The translations under genes were made by a program, and so were the position numbers. From contig NZ_QQPQ01000024.1 of the NCBI RefSeq assembly GCF_003346715.1, forward strand, positions 1-64,000: a stretch of 64,000 nucleotides of DNA, written 5' to 3'. Below are positions 1 through 7,006 of the stretch, one piece after another (the first letter of the stretch is position 1; the number at the start of each line of letters is the position of its first letter). This DNA is from Oceanispirochaeta sp. M1. GTDB taxonomy: Bacteria > Spirochaetota > Spirochaetia > DSM-2461. Below the pieces are notes generated by a model that worked only from the letters and a program-made list of their open reading frames with translations, did no database searches and was not told the DNA's origin.

Positions 1-55
1 ACTCTTTATAGTCCCGGATTATGTGATCCCAATCTTCTGATGTTCTTCTTTTCAT
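1..55 (-). CDS. Partial 5' end of IS66-type accessory protein TnpA (runs off window)
   Basis: Only the first 18 codons are present. They read MKRRTSEDWDHIIRDYKE, which resembles the N-terminus of the small IS66-family accessory protein TnpA (typically MKRRT-x-E-x-W-x-x-L/I-I). A strong Shine-Dalgarno (AAAGGAGTGG) precedes the ATG at 55. The rest of the protein lies left of the window, so neither the helix-turn-helix nor the partner tnpB/tnpC genes can be checked, and no terminal inverted repeat was recognised to its right. The ssb fragment at 121-209 begins just upstream, so this may be the edge of an insertion that disrupted an ssb copy. Family assignment rests on 18 residues. Confidence 0.4.
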   Translation of the reverse strand, partial: MKRRTSEDWDHIIRDYKE

Positions 56-120
56 TTTCCACTCCTTTAGAATAGAAAATGCATAGAAATCTCAGTTACT
101 GGTAGATGGGGCTTTATTAG

Positions 121-209
121 CGGTTACGGCAAACTTGCACACCGGAGTTCCCTTGGGGGTGAGCTTGGCCTCAGGATCTCTTACTAAGTTGCCTTCTAAA
201 AATTACAGT
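121..209 (-). pseudogene. Decayed fragment of a second ssb copy (5' part)
   Basis: This stretch aligns almost base for base with 3223-3309, the start of the intact ssb, in the same orientation. It covers the SSB segment VILEGNLVRDPEARLTPKG through the CKFAVA region. There are only about half a dozen substitutions after the first few bases, plus one extra A in the run near 198-202 that breaks the reading frame. The homology ends on both sides without the ssb start region or the rest of the OB fold, so this is a truncated, frameshifted remnant. An IS66-like reading frame lies on its distal side. Confidence 0.75.
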
Positions 210-567
210 ATAAGAAGGTCTTATTTCACTAATTTATTGACAGATCAATTTATGCACAGATGGAGCTACTTCATAAATAGAATATTATTATCATTCAACC
301 CAGAACCATCCAGAGAGAGGCCGGACGAATGGTTGATATAGCAGATTCCCCTCCTAGAAATAGAATGGTAAAAATCTTCCACATCATAATTCTATTTATC
401 TCGTCAATTATTTTTTGGAAAGATTACATAATAATCAGATAGATGCAGAGATATTAATGTTTATAATATGATTATAAAAATAGCAGCACTAAAATCTCTG
501 CTTGAGATGAGAGCACTACTCCTGCATAAGAGGAAAACACTCATTTGGGTTTATATTTTTTTAGAAA
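210..567. other. Intergenic stretch without a recognisable gene
   Basis: A+T-rich DNA between the ssb remnant and the 3' end of rpsU. No open frame here has both a plausible ribosome binding site and recognisable protein content. No convincing terminator for rpsU was found. It may include decayed DNA of the same origin as the neighbouring remnant. Confidence 0.5.
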
Positions 568-777
568 TTAATAATCCTTATTCTTTTTGGATTTTCTGAG
601 ATTATTAAGTTCTTTTCTTTGTTTAGCCTTTTCCTGCTCATGTTTTAGAGCTGAAGGACTCTGGAAATATTGTCTTTTTTTGTACTCTCTAACAATACCT
701 TCCTTTTCTACAATTCTTCTGAATCTACTAATTGCCTTATCTAAACTTTCATCATCATTCACAAGGATATTGGCCAA
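568..777 (-). CDS. rpsU: 30S ribosomal protein S21
   Basis: The 69-residue basic protein (MANILVNDDESLDKAISRFRR...) has the S21 signature: a short acidic start, a KAISRFRRIVEKEGI segment, the KKRQYFQSPS motif and a Lys-rich C-terminus. S21 sits on the 30S platform and takes part in initiation. The start is TTG at 777, chosen because AAAGGGAG lies just upstream and the protein then begins exactly where the family begins. It stands alone between an A+T-rich non-coding stretch and the GNAT gene, all on the minus strand. It is a core gene inside an otherwise accessory-looking region. Confidence 0.9.
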   Translation of the reverse strand: MANILVNDDESLDKAISRFRRIVEKEGIVREYKKRQYFQSPSALKHEQEKAKQRKELNNLRKSKKNKDY

Positions 778-837
778 AATTTGCTCCCTTTCAACTTAAT
801 TTCATTATTTTTCTTAACAAATGACTGTCCCCACAAT

Positions 838-1320
838 TTACATATTTCTAGAATATAGGAGATAGACCTTTTCTTTATTTAAATTGATTTCGCTGGAAAA
901 AGAAAAATTATTCTTTGCTAAAAGATGTCTCGCTTCTCTATTGGTATATTCAGTTACAGCAAATAAATTCATAGGTGGAGTTTTTTTTAATAATTCAGAA
1001 AGTATATAACCACCAATCCCTTTACCCTGAAAATCATTATGTACATAAAACCATCCTATTTCAGAATCGGGCAATTCATTAAGAGATGGAGTATCCTGAC
1101 CAGCCAAAATTCTATTTCTGTATCCACAGCTTGGTGACTTAATAGCACCGATTCCGATAAGTTTGGATTCCAAATAATGAAAAGCCAAGAATTTTGTTCT
1201 TAAGATTCTTTTATCAATATTTTCTGAATTGATTTCACTTCTTTCTAATAAAGTATTTTTGAAATCAGAGAGTTCTTGACTAGTACATTGATCAATTTCT
1301 TTTATATAAAAATTAAACAC
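838..1320 (-). CDS. GNAT-family N-acetyltransferase
   Basis: A 160-residue single-domain protein. Residues 98-103 (Q-G-K-G-I-G) match the acetyl-CoA pyrophosphate-binding motif A (Q/R-x-x-G-x-G/A), followed by a helix (YILSELLKK) and the late NREARHLLAKNNF segment typical of GNAT folds. The acceptor substrate cannot be read from the sequence. It starts with GTG at 1320, inside the TAG stop of the upstream P-loop gene (TAGTG overlap), with AAGGGGG about 10 bases upstream. The two genes are therefore translationally coupled and probably act on one pathway. Codon use is A+T-rich like its partner. Confidence 0.8.
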   Translation of the reverse strand: MFNFYIKEIDQCTSQELSDFKNTLLERSEINSENIDKRILRTKFLAFHYLESKLIGIGAIKSPSCGYRNRILAGQDTPSLNELPDSEIGWFYVHNDFQGKGIGGYILSELLKKTPPMNLFAVTEYTNREARHLLAKNNFSFSSEINLNKEKVYLLYSRNM

Positions 1321-2345
1321 TACAGTAATTCCCCCTTAATACAATCAATTTCAAAATTGAGACTATCAAAAATCGGAATATCTGAAACTTTTTGTAATTC
1401 TTTAATATACAGAGGTGAACTTGTACAAATTCCTGAGAGTATATCCGGTTTAAGATCTAAAAAGTCATTGAGATATTTAATTCCTCCGATCGCTCCAAAT
1501 GTGTCATTGGCACAAAATACAAGACGATGGATTCGATCTCTAACAATAGGATTTTTTAAAAGAAATTCTGTTTCCCGCTGGTTGATTCCGTCTGCAAACT
1601 CTACAACCCAGTAGTTTTGAGGATTATTGGCATATTTAAGATCCAGCTTATTAAAAACCTCCAGGATCTGCTCATCGGAAAGCATATAAGTACTTGGAAA
1701 ACCGGTATATGTAAAATCTGAATAATATTCAGCACCAGCATCGTTCATATGCAGAATATCCTTCAAACTGGCTGTCCCTGTAACTTTAGAACCTCTGACT
1801 TTGTATCCTAAGGTTGTAAGAATCCAGCAAATGGATGCTGCGGCGACACTCTTACCCGAATTCATCGAAGTACCACAGACTAAAATCATTTTGGATCTGG
1901 GAAAGTTTTTTTCAATCTTCTTTGGGTTAATTAGTGAGTTATTGAGTGTATTGATTATTTCACCATTGTTATCACAGACATAACCAAGAATAGAAACTCT
2001 TGAGGGATCTTTTATATTGGAGTTTTTTGTAATCACTTGGGCGATCAATCCGCCTCTTGCGACTAAATCTATGTCCGCAGTAAAGTGCTCTGGGATAAAA
2101 GCTTCGTAATAATCCGGGGCATATCTATTACCAAAAACAAATATGGCTTTTGTTCCATTATGTATTTGATGGATTCTCCCGGATTTATTTTCAAGATTGG
2201 AATGCTGTCCAATGTGTGTGATTTCACCGTAAACAACATCTCCTATTTCTGGCTTCTTATTACTTTCTAGATAGTACTTCAATTGATTTGAATTCAATGA
2301 AAAAGCCGCACTGGTTAAGATGTACCCTTTTTTGATTTTTTTCAT
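1320..2345 (-). CDS. P-loop NTPase, BioD/DUF1611-like, with N-terminal beta domain
   Basis: A 341-residue protein in two parts. Residues 30-130 form a beta-rich domain of unknown role (IGDVVYGEITHIGQH, DLVARGGLIAQV). Residues 153-341 form a P-loop domain with Walker A G158-T-S-M-N-S-G-K-S and a following K-x-T-G-T motif, like dethiobiotin synthetase (BioD) and DUF1611 proteins. A VVEFADGI segment probably supplies the second acidic motif. The likely chemistry is ATP-dependent activation of a small carboxylate or amine, but the substrate is unknown. It is the first gene of a pair with the GNAT. No Shine-Dalgarno is visible before the ATG at 2345. The function is not identified. Confidence 0.65.
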   Translation of the reverse strand: MKKIKKGYILTSAAFSLNSNQLKYYLESNKKPEIGDVVYGEITHIGQHSNLENKSGRIHQIHNGTKAIFVFGNRYAPDYYEAFIPEHFTADIDLVARGGLIAQVITKNSNIKDPSRVSILGYVCDNNGEIINTLNNSLINPKKIEKNFPRSKMILVCGTSMNSGKSVAAASICWILTTLGYKVRGSKVTGTASLKDILHMNDAGAEYYSDFTYTGFPSTYMLSDEQILEVFNKLDLKYANNPQNYWVVEFADGINQRETEFLLKNPIVRDRIHRLVFCANDTFGAIGGIKYLNDFLDLKPDILSGICTSSPLYIKELQKVSDIPIFDSLNFEIDCIKGELL

Positions 2346-2828
2346 TTATTTATCTGCGATAATAATGGTTTGCAGGGAATACTAAATAAAAAAAATCCCC
2401 CTAAATACCAAACTACCTACACCTCATTTTAATAAGATATAAGCAGACATTGTTAGCATTTAGGGTCCTTTGTCTGCGGTTAACAACTGTTGATAAATAT
2501 ATCTGAAAATCAATAATTGTCAAGATGATCTATCCCATAAAAATCGAACCACAACCTATTTTTTTTTCATCCAATAAATACTATGGAGAGTGATATGAAA
2601 AGAAATTTACAGAAGAACATATTGTAATAAACCTGGAATAGTAATAAACGGGGAATAAAAGTGAAAGACATAGCCCGTGAGTGTGAAATTAGTGGAAATA
2701 TTTATCATATGATGAGAAAGGACCTATCAAAATCACAGATCCTGAGCCTGTATAGTTTTCTGTGTAATGCCCATTCTTCATGTATAAAATCATTCTTCAT
2801 ATTCAATGATGAATTTATTCATTGCAAA
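2346..2828. other. A+T-rich intergenic region, no firm gene
   Basis: About 480 bases between the P-loop gene and the ssb terminator. A plus-strand stretch from GTG 2661 can be read (VKDIARECEISGNIYH...), with a helix-turn-helix flavour at its start, but it continues into the antisense of ssb and has only a weak binding site. A 10-codon frame starts at 2595 after GGAGAG. Both look like fragments or chance. A short leader peptide or decayed mobile-element gene cannot be excluded. Confidence 0.4.
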
Positions 2829-2862
2829 CTTCCAATAAGTGGAATATTTCACTTATTGGAAG
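2829..2862 (-). terminator. Hairpin terminator downstream of ssb
   Basis: A perfect 13-bp inverted repeat (CTTCCAATAAGTG / CACTTATTGGAAG) with an 8-base loop lies about 30 bases past the ssb stop on the minus strand. A short T-rich tail (TTTGC) follows. The position fits an intrinsic terminator of ssb, although the T run is weak. Confidence 0.7.
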
Positions 2863-2893
2863 CCTGCTCAATAACCGAGTTAAAAGTAGATCT

Positions 2894-3325
2894 TCAGATC
2901 AGAACTTCCTCCAGACTCTCCTCTACAGTATCCTCAATGGATTCTTTAAGGTTTTCATCTTCCGATTCATTCGAGTCTCCGGGTCCTGCAGAGGCAGTGT
3001 TCTGGGGTTTGAATTCCACATGTTCTCCCACAACCTTAATTTTGTGATGAGAGCCCCCCTCTTCATCGATCCAGCGGTCCTGTTTCAGACGGCCAACCAC
3101 ACGGACACCTCGCCCTTTCTGCAGATGCTTTTCACAGGCTTCGGCAACCTTGGACCAGACTTCCACATCAAAATAGGAAACTTCTTCCTGTCTGACTCCC
3201 TCCGCTTTGTAGGACCTGTTGCTGGCCACGGCAAACTTGCAGACCGGAGTTCCCTTGGGGGTGAGTCTGGCCTCGGGATCTCTGACTAAGTTGCCTTCTA
3301 AAATTACAGAATTTAATTGATTCAT
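2894..3325 (-). CDS. ssb: Single-stranded DNA-binding protein
   Basis: 143 residues beginning MNQLNSVILEGNLVRDPEAR, the classical SSB OB-fold start. It continues through CKFAVASNRSYK, SYFDVEVWSKVAEACEKHLQKGRGVRVVGRL and an acidic tail. SSB coats single-stranded DNA during replication and repair. The ATG at 3325 is preferred over an upstream in-frame codon because AAGGAG lies just before it and it matches the family start. The tail (ESLEEVLI) is acidic but lacks the usual terminal D-D-x-P-F peptide that recruits partner proteins. A truncated relative of this gene lies at 121-209. Confidence 0.95.
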   Translation of the reverse strand: MNQLNSVILEGNLVRDPEARLTPKGTPVCKFAVASNRSYKAEGVRQEEVSYFDVEVWSKVAEACEKHLQKGRGVRVVGRLKQDRWIDEEGGSHHKIKVVGEHVEFKPQNTASAGPGDSNESEDENLKESIEDTVEESLEEVLI

Positions 3326-3440
3326 CACACACTCCTTGATAAGTTGTTTGCCTCTTATACGCAGAAGCCTGATGTGATGCTTCAAAGATTTTTATATTTT
3401 TTTTCAGAATCCTTTACTTTTGGCATAATCAGATTCTGAT

Positions 3441-4373
3441 TTAGAGTGTTATTTCTATCATTTCTGATTCACTTGGAGGATTTGCTCCATTACGGCTGCA
3501 ATTAATACCGGCTGCTTTATTTGCATAGTCTCCCAAAGAGATCAATTCTTCTTCACTCATCTCTAAAATCTGAGATTTACTGAAGATCCCTTTTTTATAT
3601 AGGTAGGCCAGCAGAGCCCCATGGAAAGTATCACCCGCACCTATTGTATCAGCCACAGGGAGATCAAAGAGTGGGCTGTGTACTGTGACATTTTCAGTGA
3701 ATAAACGTCCTCCCTCTTTTCCCTCTGTCAAAGCTACTAAAGCTGTTCCCAGACCAAGAATTGATGAGACTGCCTCTTCCCTCTCCTTTCCGGGGTATAG
3801 CCATTCCAGATCCTCATCGCTTAACTTGACGATGCTGCAGATACTGCAAATGGACTCAAAACGTTCCATATACAATTGTCTGTCAGAAACAAGGGCCGGC
3901 CGGATATTAGGATCAAAAGAGAGAAGGTACTCTGAACATCTCTTAATCAGAAATTCTGTAAGGACTGAACCACTGGGTTCCTGACTGAGAGAAATAGACC
4001 CGAAATGAATAATTTTCAGCTCCTCCGGAAGTGGTAATTTATCCAGTTCTGCAGCCTGCCATAATTTATCTGCGGTATCATTGGCAAAGAAAGCATAGCT
4101 GGCAGAACCGTCACTCTGTTTTTGAACAAAGCTGAGAGTGGTGGGATCATCTGTTCTTATAGTCAAATCCGTTCCCACATTATTTTCATTAAGATATGAA
4201 AGCAGTTTATCACCGAAGATGTCTTTACTAATTCTTCCCACATATTGGACCGGAACATTGAGCCTTGCAATGGCAATTGAGCTGTTGTAAGGAGAACCTC
4301 CCGGATACCCTGAGAAACTTAGTTCATTCTGACTTATAAAATCTATGAGACCTTCTCCTAAACTGATAATCAT
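3441..4373 (-). CDS. PfkB-family carbohydrate kinase (fructokinase-like)
   Basis: 310 residues with both PfkB signatures: the N-terminal GGSPYNSSIAIARL region with VGRISKDIFGDKL, and the C-terminal DTIGAGDTFHGALLAYL, whose Asp is the catalytic base of the family. The protein phosphorylates a sugar, most likely fructose, in the cytoplasm. The related specificities (ribokinase, tagatose, 2-keto-3-deoxygluconate) cannot be excluded by reading alone. The ATG at 4373 is chosen because GAGGGAG lies 9 bases upstream. It is a single gene between ssb and a divergent cyclase, without a transporter next to it. Confidence 0.85.
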   Translation of the reverse strand: MIISLGEGLIDFISQNELSFSGYPGGSPYNSSIAIARLNVPVQYVGRISKDIFGDKLLSYLNENNVGTDLTIRTDDPTTLSFVQKQSDGSASYAFFANDTADKLWQAAELDKLPLPEELKIIHFGSISLSQEPSGSVLTEFLIKRCSEYLLSFDPNIRPALVSDRQLYMERFESICSICSIVKLSDEDLEWLYPGKEREEAVSSILGLGTALVALTEGKEGGRLFTENVTVHSPLFDLPVADTIGAGDTFHGALLAYLYKKGIFSKSQILEMSEEELISLGDYANKAAGINCSRNGANPPSESEMIEITL

Positions 4374-4478
4374 TCCTGCATTCTCCCTCAAATGAAATTA
4401 CTTTACAGCTCAGCCTTTGATTCCGCCGGAAGCTGAGCATCTATATAAGATATCCTACTTCTTCTTAATTGAGTCAAC

Positions 4479-4501
4479 AAAAACTGCCAAAAGGATGGCA
4501 G
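4479..4501 (-). terminator. Minus-strand terminator-like hairpin between divergent genes
   Basis: CTGCCA/TGGCAG (6-bp stem, 6-base loop) followed on the minus strand by TTTTTG. It sits between the divergent kinase and cyclase genes, so no annotated minus-strand gene ends here. It could stop antisense transcripts from the cyclase gene or belong to an unseen short RNA. Confidence 0.35.
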
Positions 4502-4570
4502 ACCTGTTCCATACAAATGAGTAAAATTTATTCATTGTATATTAAGCGTCAGAGAACCGACTATTAATGA

Positions 4571-6136
4571 ATGAGATTCGAAAAAATACAATATAAGGAA
4601 AAGCTGGTTTCTCTCTTACTTCTACTGCTTTCCCTGATTTTCATAATTACCTATACATTTCTGCTATCCTATTTCAAGGAGACTGAAGAAAACATAAATA
4701 CGGCTTATATAGAAAAGCTGAGTAATGATTTTGATATAACTATTGATGGATATACCGGAATGGCTGACCTTGTTTTACAGAACTCAATCATAACAAAACG
4801 AGTTCTTAATATTGTTAATAATGCAGTTTCCGCTAAGGATGAAGAAGAAAAGGACCAATACCGCAAAGAACTATACAAAGAATTAACACCGATTTATTCT
4901 AATTTAACCCGCTACAATTTCAGACAGCTCCATTTTCAGGAAGCTGATAATAGAAGTCTCCTACGATTCCACAAACCGGATAAGTATGGTGATGATCTTA
5001 CAGGGATTCGTTATTCCGTTGAATATGTAAACGCAAACATTAAAAATATTTCCGGATTCGAAGAGGGGAGAATCTTTAATGGATACAGATTTGTATATCC
5101 CCTCATATATCTTGGTAAACACATAGGATCTGTAGAACTCAGCATATCCATGAGCGCTGTTATCAGTCAGCTGGAATCAAGTTTTAACCAGGAGTCTCAA
5201 TTCATTCTTCTTAAATCGGTTGTTGATAAAAAAGTATTTGAGAGTGAACAGTCAAATTACAGGCCCTGGCATGTAAACAGTAATTTTGTCCTGGATTCTG
5301 ATTTTACAGATAAATGTATTCTTGCAGATTTCCTTAATAACAGTGACAAAGAACTTCTCAATACCGCCCTGGCTGCAAGTAGGCTGAATAATGAACCTTT
5401 TACAATCAAAGTTAATCACAATGAAGGAAATGATATTCTGACATTTCTGCCTATCAGTAATTTTGAAAATGAAACTGTTGCCTATATTTTCTCAATTTCC
5501 GATGACACGAATATTCAGGCTCATCAAAGATCATTCTACATAATCACCATTGCCTTTCTGTTCCTTATGTTTTTTTCATTATTTTTTATATTTTATTTTT
5601 CTATTACAAATGGAAGAATTCAGAATATGGTTCAATTTGATCTTCTCACAAAGGCTTACACAAGAAGACTGATTTTCCAGAAACTGGATGATGAATTTCT
5701 CAGATATCAAAGATATATGAGTCCTTTCTCAATATGCATGATTGATATAGACCACTTCAAAAAGATAAATGATACTTTCGGGCATCAGGCAGGAGATTTG
5801 GTTCTTGCTGAACTGGCTGAACTTATAATGTCAAATATCCGTATGTCCGATTATTTCGGCAGATATGGAGGTGAGGAATTTTTACTTGTATTGCCTGAAA
5901 CAGAGTTTGAAGCGGCTTCTCTTGCAATGGAAAACCTCAGAGAAATAATTGAGAAGCATCATTTTAAAAAGGTTAAAACAGTAGAAGTAAGCGCCGGTAT
6001 TGCTGCTGTTGATGAAACAATCCATAAACCGGCCATCCTGATTGAAAATGCTGATATAAATCTATATAAGGCCAAGGAGAACGGCCGGAATCAGATATAT
6101 CCGGCATATGAAAAAAGTAATGTTATAAAGGAGTAA
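4571..6136 (+). CDS. Membrane diguanylate cyclase with periplasmic dCache-like sensor
   Basis: 521 residues. A transmembrane helix lies at about 12-33 and a second at about 322-347, enclosing a periplasmic domain. The domain carries the LHFQEADNRSLLRFHKP...GFEEGRIFNGYRFVYPL pattern of double-Cache (dCache_3-like) sensors. The C-terminal GGDEF domain has an intact RYGGEEF active loop near residue 434 and the IDIDHFKKINDTFGHQAGD metal/GTP motif, so it should make c-di-GMP. No inhibitory RxxD was noted before the loop. No clear Shine-Dalgarno precedes the ATG. Its 3' end overlaps the convergent tetR gene by 14 bases. Confidence 0.9.
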   Translation: MRFEKIQYKEKLVSLLLLLLSLIFIITYTFLLSYFKETEENINTAYIEKLSNDFDITIDGYTGMADLVLQNSIITKRVLNIVNNAVSAKDEEEKDQYRKELYKELTPIYSNLTRYNFRQLHFQEADNRSLLRFHKPDKYGDDLTGIRYSVEYVNANIKNISGFEEGRIFNGYRFVYPLIYLGKHIGSVELSISMSAVISQLESSFNQESQFILLKSVVDKKVFESEQSNYRPWHVNSNFVLDSDFTDKCILADFLNNSDKELLNTALAASRLNNEPFTIKVNHNEGNDILTFLPISNFENETVAYIFSISDDTNIQAHQRSFYIITIAFLFLMFFSLFFIFYFSITNGRIQNMVQFDLLTKAYTRRLIFQKLDDEFLRYQRYMSPFSICMIDIDHFKKINDTFGHQAGDLVLAELAELIMSNIRMSDYFGRYGGEEFLLVLPETEFEAASLAMENLREIIEKHHFKKVKTVEVSAGIAAVDETIHKPAILIENADINLYKAKENGRNQIYPAYEKSNVIKE

Positions 6137-6767
6137 TCGCCGTAAGACAGATATTAAACATTGTCTTGATTATTACAATATCATTTATATCTTTATTTGA
6201 TTCCATCCAGCTTTTTCTAACATAGATTTTCTGCAGCGTCGCCTGGATCATAGTCAGGATAGTCACAGAAAACTGTCTAGGAGTACTGCCGATATCTCTG
6301 ATAGAGCCATCCTTCAATCCTTCTTCATAGATTGATTCCATTAAGACAAAAAGAGAATCCATGACCATCAGGCATTTCTTGGCTTCTTCTGAGGGATCTT
6401 CCATAAGATTCAATCTATGATCAAGCTGGAGAGTAAATGAGAAAAGTTCAAATTTTTCCCTGTAGAATTTTAAAAATGCATTCTGAACCGTTATCAGCTT
6501 GTCATAGCCTGTAGTCATTGATCCATCAATTGCATCATTAATAATATCTCTTAAGGACTCATATGCTTCCAGCATCAATGTATAAGAGATTTCTTCTTTA
6601 CTGGTGAAATAATGATAGAGAGTTCTTCTGCTTAATTCCGATTTTTCCGCAATATCCAACATGGTAGTATTGCTATAACCCTTACTTGTAAATAATTTAC
6701 GGGCCGCTTTAAGGATCTCTTTGATCCGGAGTGCTTTCTCTCTTTCTTTTCGTTCGCTAATACCCAT
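6123..6767 (-). CDS. TetR-family regulator of the adjacent RND operon
   Basis: 214 residues. The N-terminal helix-turn-helix region (LFTSKGYSNTTMLDIAEKSE, then LSRRTLYHYFTSKEEI) is a clear TetR domain, and the larger C-terminal ligand domain is typically variable. It is divergent from the RND/LolA/barrel operon, whose promoter carries two copies of a TGCAC-N5-GTGCA palindrome, so it is the natural repressor. A consensus-like promoter ends 6 bases before the ATG and there is no Shine-Dalgarno, which suggests a leaderless mRNA. The inducer is unknown, but lipophilic compounds are common for this arrangement. Confidence 0.88.
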   Translation of the reverse strand: MGISERKEREKALRIKEILKAARKLFTSKGYSNTTMLDIAEKSELSRRTLYHYFTSKEEISYTLMLEAYESLRDIINDAIDGSMTTGYDKLITVQNAFLKFYREKFELFSFTLQLDHRLNLMEDPSEEAKKCLMVMDSLFVLMESIYEEGLKDGSIRDIGSTPRQFSVTILTMIQATLQKIYVRKSWMESNKDINDIVIIKTMFNICLTAITPL

Positions 6768-6773
6768 CGAGTT

Positions 6774-6802
6774 ACGTTAAGTCCACTTCAAGTCCTTGTC
6801 AA
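6774..6802 (-). promoter_or_regulatory. tetR promoter, apparently giving a leaderless mRNA
   Basis: On the minus strand, TTGACA (6802-6797) and TAACGT (6779-6774) are separated by 17 bases. The predicted start point coincides with the A of the tetR ATG at 6767. Confidence 0.6.
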
Positions 6803-6889
6803 GAAACTTTTTATATTTGTCAGAGGCATATAAATATCCTGTTAAAAACCAGCCTGACCACCCTTGACATGCACCCATCGTACATCTTT

Positions 6890-6904
6890 TGCACACAGAG
6901 TGCA
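6890..6904. promoter_or_regulatory. Operator copy 1, TGCAC-N5-GTGCA
   Basis: TGCACACAGAGTGCA, a dyad identical to the copy at 6956-6970 and 66 bp away. It lies upstream of the RND promoter -35 and is probably bound by the adjacent TetR protein. Confidence 0.65.
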
Positions 6905-6923
6905 ATAAAGTTTCTATTTTTTA

Positions 6924-6952
6924 TTGACTCACTATTACACTGTGGGTATATT
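6924..6952 (+). promoter_or_regulatory. Promoter of the RND transport operon
   Basis: TTGACT (6924-6929) and TATATT (6947-6952) are spaced by 17 bases. The second operator starts 4 bases after the -10 box, so a bound repressor would cover the start point. Confidence 0.75.
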
Positions 6953-6955
6953 AAA

Positions 6956-6970
6956 TGCACACAGAGTGCA
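6956..6970. promoter_or_regulatory. Operator copy 2, at the transcription start
   Basis: An exact repeat of TGCACACAGAGTGCA located at about +1 of the RND promoter. Its position is that of a classical repressor site. Confidence 0.7.
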
Positions 6971-7006
6971 TTTTGTGCTCTGATTTACAGTTCAGTTGGA
7001 GATTAT

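Noticed and set aside
135-341. 68-codon plus-strand frame starting in the ssb remnant
   Set aside because: Its first part is antisense of ssb-derived sequence, and the rest has no recognisable content or ribosome binding site.
2661-3047. Plus-strand frame starting KDIARECEISGNIYH
   Set aside because: It runs into the antisense of ssb and across the ssb terminator. The helix-turn-helix resemblance is too short to support a gene; kept only as a note on the intergenic region.
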